Below, one piece after another: positions 7,294 through 12,281 of a stretch of 12,281 nt of DNA. The stretch is taken from assembly GCA_013330285.1 (NCBI GenBank), contig DUIP01000189.1, forward strand, positions 1 to 12,281, in the 5' to 3' direction. Below the pieces are notes generated by a model. That model ran no database searches and had not been told where the DNA came from. It worked only from the letters and a program-made list of their open reading frames with translations. The position numbers and the translations under genes are program-made. The stretch is from Candidatus Poseidoniaceae archaeon (GTDB lineage Archaea > Thermoplasmatota > Poseidoniia > Poseidoniales > Poseidoniaceae). The stretch's first letter is position 1. Each line of letters opens with the position of its first letter.

Positions 7294-8400
7294 TTATGCC
7301 TCCTCGCTAAAATCGTCGCTCTTCGCTTCTGAAATGCGCATCGAGAAGAGAGCTGTCGTGGCAACAAGAAAACCTGTGACACCAACCACAAGATGCAGGA
7401 GGGAAATCCATTCCGGGAAGTTATCCATCTTTGCAGCAACGATGTACGTGCCGCCAATCATTACATTGAGCATCCAGAATCCCGCAGTGAGATCAGTGAT
7501 GCGTCCAAATGATGGTGTTGCGTTGTGCTCCCTTGCTTCTGTTCGTATTCTGGCAGAACCTGCGACAAGAACCAACCCCACAATCAATGCTCCAAAGCGG
7601 TGAATCATTTGGACCAAGGCGCCTGGACCATCGAAGGAAGGAAGAACGCTGCCATTGCACTTGGGCCATCCTGTTGGGAAACCAACCGAACAACCTTGAT
7701 TGTACTGACCGCCGGCGGTTGAGGAGACCCATGCACCTAGAATGAGCAGAGTGAAGATGGCGCCCACCATGGCATTGACTCGTCGCTTATTGGCGGCAAT
7801 AAATGCCTTTGGCAACGTGTAGATTGTGTTCTTTGAACCTTCCTTTGAACGCATTTCCATGTGCTGAAATATGAACGCCGCAGAAAAGATACAGGCCAGC
7901 GAAAGATGCAGAGCAACCGACCAATCTGCATTATCATAAAACACAGTGACTGCTCCCGCAGTGGCTTGGAGGATCAACATCACTCCTGCCACAACCGAAA
8001 GGTGGTATGCTCGATCACCGTATGTGCCTCGTTTGGCCCGCATCAAAAGTGCATTCAACAACACAGGGACGGCTATGATTGCCGCCATGGCCCGATGAAT
8101 CCATTCTGTAAAAATTTCGAAGGTGGTGTATCGGTGATCTTCTCCACGTGAATCAATTTCATCAGGATGCTCCTCCCAGTACGCTGTTTGTTCATCAACA
8201 GAGATGTCGAAACCCCAAGTGCCGAAGCATTGAGGCCAATCTGGACATGATTCACCGGCGTCGTTGATTCGAATGGTGCCGCCAGCGACAATGATGACCA
8301 ATGCCATCACCAACAAGGCAACAGGAAGGGTGGACGGGCGACGCCACCATACTGCCTCCATGAGTGAAGGTGAGAGGAGACCCCTTTTCAACACATTCAT
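7294..8400 (-). CDS. ctaA: Heme A synthase (CtaA/Cox15 family)
   Basis: 368 residues with about eight hydrophobic helices in two homologous halves. It oxidises the C8 methyl of heme O to a formyl group, making heme A. The first half carries GGTIRINDAGESCPDWPQC (40-58) with the paired extracellular cysteines C52 and C58, the conserved E-x-x-H (E99, H102) and H165. The second half has H267 (MIHRFG), H336 (LLHLVVG) and a second cysteine pair C237/C248. These are the four heme-ligand-type histidines of the family. An acidic loop (about 64-96) between the Cys pair and ExxH is longer than in Bacillus CtaA. The start at 8400 is kept because an in-frame stop lies nine bases upstream; residue 14 is an alternative Met. 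No Shine-Dalgarno is obvious, so translation may be leaderless. First gene of a ctaA-ctaB unit; divergent from a thioredoxin-like gene 28 bases away. Confidence 0.95.
   Translation of the reverse strand: MNVLKRGLLSPSLMEAVWWRRPSTLPVALLVMALVIIVAGGTIRINDAGESCPDWPQCFGTWGFDISVDEQTAYWEEHPDEIDSRGEDHRYTTFEIFTEWIHRAMAAIIAVPVLLNALLMRAKRGTYGDRAYHLSVVAGVMLILQATAGAVTVFYDNADWSVALHLSLACIFSAAFIFQHMEMRSKEGSKNTIYTLPKAFIAANKRRVNAMVGAIFTLLILGAWVSSTAGGQYNQGCSVGFPTGWPKCNGSVLPSFDGPGALVQMIHRFGALIVGLVLVAGSARIRTEAREHNATPSFGRITDLTAGFWMLNVMIGGTYIVAAKMDNFPEWISLLHLVVGVTGFLVATTALFSMRISEAKSDDFSEEA
7299..7305 (-). promoter_or_regulatory. Shine-Dalgarno site of ctaB inside the end of ctaA
   Basis: GAGGAGG on the minus strand is the Glu-Glu coding sequence at the C-terminus of heme A synthase and sits seven bases before the ctaB ATG at 7291. 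It fixes the ctaB start and indicates translational coupling of the two heme enzymes. Confidence 0.8.
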
Positions 8401-8414
8401 GCTGCATCATGTTA

Positions 8415-8420
8415 GGGAGG
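8415..8420 (+). promoter_or_regulatory. Shine-Dalgarno site of the thioredoxin-like gene
   Basis: GGGAGG lies eight bases before the ATG at 8429. It takes up part of the 28-base gap to the divergent ctaA, so the transcript must have a leader and its promoter must lie within or beyond the ctaA coding end. It supports the chosen start. Confidence 0.7.
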
Positions 8421-8428
8421 AACCATAG

Positions 8429-9328
8429 ATGCAACGATGCGCCCTTGTGTTCGTCCTCATGTTTGTGTGCAGTGGCTTGATTCTTCCAAGTGTTCAAGCA
8501 CAAGAGGAAACCATGGAGAGCGAGGGCGCAACACTTGATGTGCTGACATTCTCAGACGATTGCCTCGAGCAATCTGACTGTGTTCCCGCACGCCCTCAAC
8601 ATTTTGTCGAATATTTTGCAGCAGATTGGTGTGAACCTTGCACCGTCCTCGACCAAGACTTAGAGGAACTCATTGATGACGAAACATTCGTGATGAGGCA
8701 CCACCCTTCACCACAAGACTTGACCTATAATTCAATCTCAAATCAGCGCTTTAACGTCCTCTACAGGCTCCTGTTCCTACCAACCTTGATTCACAACGGT
8801 GAAGGCTTACTGACAGGGACAAGTCAAGCACAAGAGTTGAGCGAGGTGCTCAGCAACAGCACGAGCGTTTTCAGCGGATTGAGCGACGTGGAACTTTCAA
8901 ATGAATCAGTGACATGGAACTCCTCTGTTGAAGGGACCCTAACCGTTTGGCGAATTGGAACGGTACCTCACGAAACTGAAAACTACTCTCATCCCAACAT
9001 GGTCATCGGGGCACTCCATTTCAACGCCTCAGATCATCAAGGCAACATCACTGAACTCATGACCATGAACGGCACTGGAGTCGTCGTCATGCTTGAACGG
9101 GATGGCGTGAGAAATCTTACTGTTCGTTCAACAAGCCCTGCTCTTGGTCTCGATTTGATTGAAAACGAAGATGATGGCATCTTATCATCCTTCAATGAGC
9201 AGCCAAGAGGCCACTTAGCGATTGTGACAACCATCTTCTTGGTGGCGCTCATGCTTCCTGCATTGAAGATGTGGAATGATGCCTTAGGAAGAGAAACAGT
9301 GCATGAGAGCAGCGATGAAGAGAGCTGA
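8429..9328 (+). CDS. Secreted, membrane-anchored thioredoxin-fold protein
   Basis: 299 residues. The N-terminal signal peptide (hydrophobic 5-20, likely cleavage at VQA-Q near 24) exports the chain, and a C-terminal helix (262-281) anchors it with a short acidic cytoplasmic tail, so the thioredoxin domain faces outward. The redox motif is AADWCEPC (64-71, Cys68 and Cys71), and LFLPTL (115-120) supplies the cis-proline (Pro118) of thioredoxin folds. Two extra cysteines (C45, C51) precede the active site. Residues 150-255 form a beta-rich region that was not recognised and has several N-x-S/T sites. The divergent heme A genes suggest a role in disulphide or copper-site handling for the oxidase or another exported redox protein, but that is inference from position; a general extracytoplasmic oxidoreductase is equally possible. 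The start has a good Shine-Dalgarno site. Confidence 0.85.
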   Translation: MQRCALVFVLMFVCSGLILPSVQAQEETMESEGATLDVLTFSDDCLEQSDCVPARPQHFVEYFAADWCEPCTVLDQDLEELIDDETFVMRHHPSPQDLTYNSISNQRFNVLYRLLFLPTLIHNGEGLLTGTSQAQELSEVLSNSTSVFSGLSDVELSNESVTWNSSVEGTLTVWRIGTVPHETENYSHPNMVIGALHFNASDHQGNITELMTMNGTGVVVMLERDGVRNLTVRSTSPALGLDLIENEDDGILSSFNEQPRGHLAIVTTIFLVALMLPALKMWNDALGRETVHESSDEES

Positions 9329-9382
9329 TTCTGGCGGCAATCGCTTGAGTTAGTTTCAATAAGAGTAGGCAGGTCGCCAACA

Positions 9383-9397
9383 TGCGACACTGTCGCA
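9383..9397. promoter_or_regulatory. Perfect 15-base palindrome before rpoK
   Basis: TGCGACA, C, TGTCGCA is an exact seven-base inverted repeat around one central base, ending 12 bases before the rpoK ATG and touching its Shine-Dalgarno. The one-base centre suits a dimeric DNA-binding protein better than an RNA hairpin. It could be an operator controlling rpoK; no known regulator is assigned. Confidence 0.4.
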
Positions 9398-9401
9398 GGT
9401 G
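9397..9401 (+). promoter_or_regulatory. Shine-Dalgarno site of rpoK
   Basis: AGGTG is eight bases from the ATG at 9410. The frame has a stop at 9359-9361 and no other start between, so this start is well determined. Confidence 0.6.
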
Positions 9402-9409
9402 CATCTCAT

Positions 9410-9664
9410 ATGGTCAAGCCAGCACGCCTCCACACCCGCTTCGAACGAGCCCGAATTATTGGCGCACGAGCCCTTCAAATTGGAATGGGCGCCCCACTTT
9501 ATGCGAATGAAGAGGTGCTCCGTGAAGCCTTCAAAGAGGAACTTGTGTCCCTCTATGGCCTCGAAGAAGCATCCGTTCGATTCGTTCTTGATCCACTTAA
9601 GATTGCTCTGTATGAATACGAGCACGAGTTGATCCCAATCGATATTGATCCTCACTTGGATTGA
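9410..9664 (+). CDS. rpoK: DNA-directed RNA polymerase subunit K (Rpb6/omega homolog)
   Basis: 84 residues. [20 protein letters not shown] (8-27) is the hallmark of archaeal RpoK and eukaryotic Rpb6, which clamp the large-subunit C-terminus and help assemble RNA polymerase in the cytoplasm. The C-terminal [18 protein letters not shown] (62-79) matches the family's P-x-x-I-A-x-x-E-x-x-x-x-x-I-P-I ending. Between these blocks, residues 31-60 form a charged, probably helical segment ([17 protein letters not shown]) that is longer than in many short archaeal K subunits. The gene stands alone rather than in the usual ribosomal or rpoN neighbourhood, 81 bases after the thioredoxin-like gene, and ends one base from the convergent dioxygenase stop. 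A palindrome and a Shine-Dalgarno lie just upstream. Confidence 0.93.
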   Translation: MVKPARLHTRFERARIIGARALQIGMGAPLYANEEVLREAFKEELVSLYGLEEASVRFVLDPLKIALYEYEHELIPIDIDPHLD

Positions 9665-9665
9665 G

Positions 9666-10760
9666 TCACTCACCCATAGCAAACCCGTACATTGCGGGTT
9701 CACCAACATCATTGAGTGCGTCACGCTTGACAAGCATGGTTCGAACGGCCCATAGATCTACGAAGACCCTGTACTTCGTTGTTGCATCGAGGTAGTCAAC
9801 ACCACTTGAACCACCGGTGCCCATACGTCTTCCAATCATCCGTTCAACCATTCGAGCATGTGCAGAGCGGAAGAGGATCATGCTCTGCTCTAGACCTACA
9901 AACGCATCAATCAATCGTCTCGGCCAGGAAAGGAGTGGCAACTCAGGATAGGATTCGATGAACAAAAGACCTGCTCGAGCCCTTGAAACAATGCCCTCCG
10001 GCTTGAGGAACGATTCGGCTTGTTGATGTGCACCCTCAATTCTTGGGCGCACCTGGGATTCCTCACCGTGACCAATGGCAACAATATGGCTGATCACTTC
10101 TTCACCATGCCGTTTCATGGCATCGAGATGACCTTCAACAAATTGAGCAATGACTTCGTCATCGCCATCTTCACCCTTCAGTGAGCCGTTGATTGGCGTT
10201 CGTTGAAGCCAAGACATCAAGGCGTCGTTCAGCGATGGTGCGTTCGATGTCGCTTCAAAATTTTCCAGTACTTTTTGACTCACTTTACCCTCTTCAGCAA
10301 GTTTCCTCATGTGAAGAAGCGGGTCCATGCCACCCATGCGTTGAGCATGTTCAAGTCCGAGGAGCACCTCAAGTTCACGCATTTGCCATGATTCGAAGCC
10401 TGAAGATGTTCCAAGTTTATCTCTAAATGCTAAGAAATCTTGTGGCGAAAGTGTTTCCATGACTTTCCATTGGTTCGAAAGGAGTCTGAAAATTTCTGTG
10501 ACACGGTCGAGGTGGTGCACCAACCTCGGAAGTGATTTTTCTTCAACATGGTTTTTGTTGAGCAAAAGATGTGCTTCCTTGAGTTCACGGAGGATCATCT
10601 TGAACCATAATTCAAACGCTTGGTGGGTGATGACAAAGTGTTGCTCATCGTTGCAAGGTGCTGGCGAGTAGCCCTCTGGACCGTCTTGAAGTTCCAAGAG
10701 TTCGTCTAAACGCAAATAGCCGCCATAGGTCATCCGATGCGACGGGGTACCTTCTGCCAT
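9666..10760 (-). CDS. kynA: Tryptophan 2,3-dioxygenase
   Basis: 364 residues from the ATG at 10760. The open frame reaches upstream to 10991, but those 77 residues overlap the next gene and lack family likeness, while MTYGGYLRLDELLELQ (10-25) is the usual TDO beginning. The enzyme is a cytoplasmic, tetrameric heme enzyme that opens the indole ring of L-tryptophan with O2 to N-formylkynurenine. Visible marks are HQAFELWFK (46-54) with the distal/catalytic His46, FRDKLGTSSGFESWQMRELE (112-131) with the substrate-binding arginine region, the proximal heme ligand in HARMVERMIG (His301), and GTGGSSG (314-320) that closes over the substrate. Residues 190-240 include a Gly/Asp-rich stretch of lower conservation. 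No Shine-Dalgarno was found. No kynurenine pathway partner is in the window; a DUF3147-like gene lies 71 bases upstream on the same strand. Confidence 0.95.
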   Translation of the reverse strand: MAEGTPSHRMTYGGYLRLDELLELQDGPEGYSPAPCNDEQHFVITHQAFELWFKMILRELKEAHLLLNKNHVEEKSLPRLVHHLDRVTEIFRLLSNQWKVMETLSPQDFLAFRDKLGTSSGFESWQMRELEVLLGLEHAQRMGGMDPLLHMRKLAEEGKVSQKVLENFEATSNAPSLNDALMSWLQRTPINGSLKGEDGDDEVIAQFVEGHLDAMKRHGEEVISHIVAIGHGEESQVRPRIEGAHQQAESFLKPEGIVSRARAGLLFIESYPELPLLSWPRRLIDAFVGLEQSMILFRSAHARMVERMIGRRMGTGGSSGVDYLDATTKYRVFVDLWAVRTMLVKRDALNDVGEPAMYGFAMGE

Positions 10761-10831
10761 GCAACGACATTCAAAACAAGCCCTTGAAGCCTTCACCTCG
10801 GATGAGAACAACATCTTCCGTTTTGGCGTCG

Positions 10832-11227
10832 TCAAGAAGTGCCGAATGTATTGGAAATCAACCAAAGACACGACGCATAGCATACGGCTGTGAGTGTGAC
10901 CGAACACATGAGGGAGGGCCAAAACTCCACGCCTCGGTTGAGAAGGATTGGCAGCGAGAGGAAGAACACCATCGAAGGGATCACGAGCCACAACACCTCT
11001 TTTGAAAAGAGTGCAAGTTGTTCGGTTTCTTGTCCGTCAATATGCAACCAGATCAACGTGGCAATGGAAGCCAGAGGGAGGGAAATCAGCAACGCTCCGG
11101 CCATAGTACTCCGTTTTGCCAATTCAGTAGCCGCCACAATAAGAGCTCCTGAAAGAAAAATCCGAATAAGAAATTGAGACCAATGCACTGGCTCTTCCTT
11201 GGCAAGAGGGTTTGTCGTTCTTCCCAT
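10832..11227 (-). CDS. DUF3147-like four-helix membrane protein
   Basis: 131 residues with four hydrophobic segments at about 18-36, 42-62, 78-97 and 104-124. The segment MAGALLISLPLASIATLIWL (42-61) resembles the G-x-L-L-x-S-L-P-L-x-S pattern of DUF3147 small membrane proteins, whose function is unknown. The chain begins with a hydrophilic, soluble stretch (1-16). No catalytic residues are evident. It precedes tryptophan 2,3-dioxygenase on the same strand and may share its transcript; a role in amino-acid uptake or export would be a guess from position only. It is divergent from purP, separated by 89 bases that include an A-rich tract placed as expected for a TATA-like element of a leaderless transcript. 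The family call is pattern-based. Confidence 0.75.
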   Translation of the reverse strand: MGRTTNPLAKEEPVHWSQFLIRIFLSGALIVAATELAKRSTMAGALLISLPLASIATLIWLHIDGQETEQLALFSKEVLWLVIPSMVFFLSLPILLNRGVEFWPSLMCSVTLTAVCYASCLWLISNTFGTS

Positions 11228-11249
11228 GGTTTCGGCGAGTTCAATTGTG

Positions 11250-11256
11250 TTTTTTT
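11250..11256 (-). promoter_or_regulatory. Possible A-rich TATA-like element for the DUF3147-like gene
   Basis: A run of seven A on the minus strand lies 23-29 bases upstream of the ATG at 11227, the distance expected between a TATA box and the start site of a leaderless archaeal transcript, and no Shine-Dalgarno precedes that ATG. The core is not a canonical TTTATATA box. The same run read as T7 could alternatively belong to the purP promoter region. Confidence 0.25.
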
Positions 11257-11316
11257 CGGCTCAAATCCAACATGTATGGACATAACCCTCATAGAGCAAA
11301 TACGGAACCCCTCGAC

Positions 11317-12281
11317 ATGGTCGTAGACGCTGAAACACTGAAGCATTGGCTTTCCGACTACGACAAAGACAACATTGTGATTGGTGTTGTTGCTTCTCAT
11401 TCCTCACTGCAAATCCTTCATGGTGCACGCATGGAGGGCTTCAAAACGCTCGGTATTGCAGTTGGCGAGAATCGTCGAAGGTTCTACCAAGCGTTCCCTG
11501 GTGCAGAACCAGATGAATGGTTGATGCTCGAACATTACCGAGAGATGCTCGACCATGCCGAGTGGTTTAGAGAGCGAAATGTGGTCATCATTCCTCACGG
11601 CTCATTGGTTGAATACCTCGGATCGTCCAACTTCCGAGCACTACAGGTGCCAACATTTGGCAACAGAGGCATACTTCACTGGGAAAGCAGTCGAGCACGA
11701 CAGCGTGAATGGTTGGAAAGCGGAGGCTGTACAATGCCTCGTGTTCTTGAGGACCCACACGATATTGACGGCCCAGTGATCGTCAAGTACGCTGGCGCAA
11801 AGGGTGGCCGTGGCTATTTCATTGCACGGGATTATCGAGACTTCAGGCGCAATGTGGATATTGAGGAAGAATTCACCATCCAAGAATACGTATTGGGATG
11901 CCGTTATTATCTTCATTTCTTCTTTGACCCTACTGCAACCGATGGCTACCAAGTTCAAGGAAGAGGAAAGAACGCAGGTAAGAACCTCGGTCGGCTCGAA
12001 TTGATGTCAATGGACCGTCGGGATGAATCGAACGTGGATGAGTTCTACAAACTCGGCTCGCTTCGTGATCTTCGTGAAATGGCCCTCGAACCATCCTTTG
12101 TCGTCACTGGCAATCAACCCGTGGTGATCCGTGAATCACTATTGCCACGAGCCTTTGAGATGGCTGAGGGAACCGTCGCAGCATCATTTGAACTCGAAGA
12201 AGACAGCAGAGGTATGCTTGGCCCCTTCTGCCTCGAAACCATTGTCACCGACCAATTGGAATTCAAAGTGTTTGAAATCAG
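11317..12281 (+). CDS. purP: Formate-dependent FAICAR synthetase PurP, C-terminus off window
   Basis: Partial: 321 codons, open at the right edge. PurP makes FAICAR from AICAR, formate and ATP in archaeal purine synthesis, replacing the folate-dependent transformylase of PurH. Family landmarks in order: ASHSSLQILHGA (26-37), IPHGSLVEYLG (92-102), FGNRGILHWE (114-123), the ATP-grasp VIVKYAGAKGGRGYFIA (154-170), the IQEYV strand, MDRRDESNVD, VVIRESLLPRAFEM, and GMLGPFCLE (299-307) shortly before the edge. MVVDAETLKHWLSDYDKDNI aligns without gaps to the usual N-terminus, so ATG 11317 is preferred; an in-frame ATG at 11272 would add 15 residues (MYGHNPHR...). No strong Shine-Dalgarno precedes either. 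Only the last few dozen residues appear to be missing. It is divergent from the DUF3147-like gene and no other purine gene is visible. Confidence 0.95.
   Translation, partial: MVVDAETLKHWLSDYDKDNIVIGVVASHSSLQILHGARMEGFKTLGIAVGENRRRFYQAFPGAEPDEWLMLEHYREMLDHAEWFRERNVVIIPHGSLVEYLGSSNFRALQVPTFGNRGILHWESSRARQREWLESGGCTMPRVLEDPHDIDGPVIVKYAGAKGGRGYFIARDYRDFRRNVDIEEEFTIQEYVLGCRYYLHFFFDPTATDGYQVQGRGKNAGKNLGRLELMSMDRRDESNVDEFYKLGSLRDLREMALEPSFVVTGNQPVVIRESLLPRAFEMAEGTVAASFELEEDSRGMLGPFCLETIVTDQLEFKVFEI

Noticed and set aside
7861..8151. 96-residue plus-strand open frame antisense to ctaA
   Set aside because: Its composition (Cys/His/Arg-rich) is that of the reverse complement of a membrane protein gene; ctaA is unmistakable on the other strand.
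10761..10991. N-terminal 77-residue extension of the tryptophan dioxygenase frame
   Set aside because: It overlaps the DUF3147-like coding region, has no family likeness, and the conserved TDO start lies just after the ATG at 10760.
10890..11177. 95-residue plus-strand open frame antisense to the DUF3147-like gene
   Set aside because: The minus-strand protein has four clear membrane helices and a family pattern; the plus frame has none.

Overview
The window looks like chromosomal DNA from an aerobic archaeon, most likely a marine Thermoplasmatota lineage such as Marine Group II (Candidatus Poseidoniales). Three genes carry the archaeal signal: rpoK (archaeal/eukaryotic RNA polymerase subunit K), purP (the archaeal formate-dependent purine enzyme) and a group of single-domain KaiC/RAD55-like ATPases. 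Heme A synthesis genes (ctaA, ctaB) imply an aa3/ba3-type heme-copper oxidase. The Marine Group II assignment is an inference from this combination and from the very large, C-terminally anchored surface protein; no marker here proves the order. Gene density is high: no gene-free stretch exceeds 100 bases, and no mobile element, CRISPR array or phage gene was seen.

Left third (1-3067, all minus strand). In transcription order: a membrane-anchored lamin-tail-domain protein (3067-1940), an intact KaiC-like ATPase (1846-1064), a second RecA-fold protein without a P-loop (1067-477), and a third KaiC-like protein with a ruined P-loop (465 to beyond the left edge). The last three are tightly packed (ATGA overlap, then an 11-base gap with the ribosome binding site overlapping the previous stop) and are probably one translationally coupled unit, in which one active ATPase is made with two apparently inactive relatives. 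This is the best candidate in the window for an undescribed system.

Middle (3144-9328). Divergent from the lamin-tail gene is a 985-residue secreted, membrane-anchored surface protein. After it, on the minus strand, come tRNA-Ser(GCU) with an encoded CCA, then heme O synthase (ctaB) and heme A synthase (ctaA), transcribed ctaA then ctaB. Head to head with ctaA, only 28 bases away, is a secreted, membrane-anchored thioredoxin-fold protein that may serve oxidase or cytochrome maturation outside the membrane.

Right third (9410-12281). rpoK (plus) is preceded by a perfect 15-base palindrome and meets tryptophan 2,3-dioxygenase (minus) tail to tail, one base apart. Upstream of the dioxygenase, same strand, is a small four-helix DUF3147-like membrane protein. 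Divergent from that is purP, which runs off the right edge.
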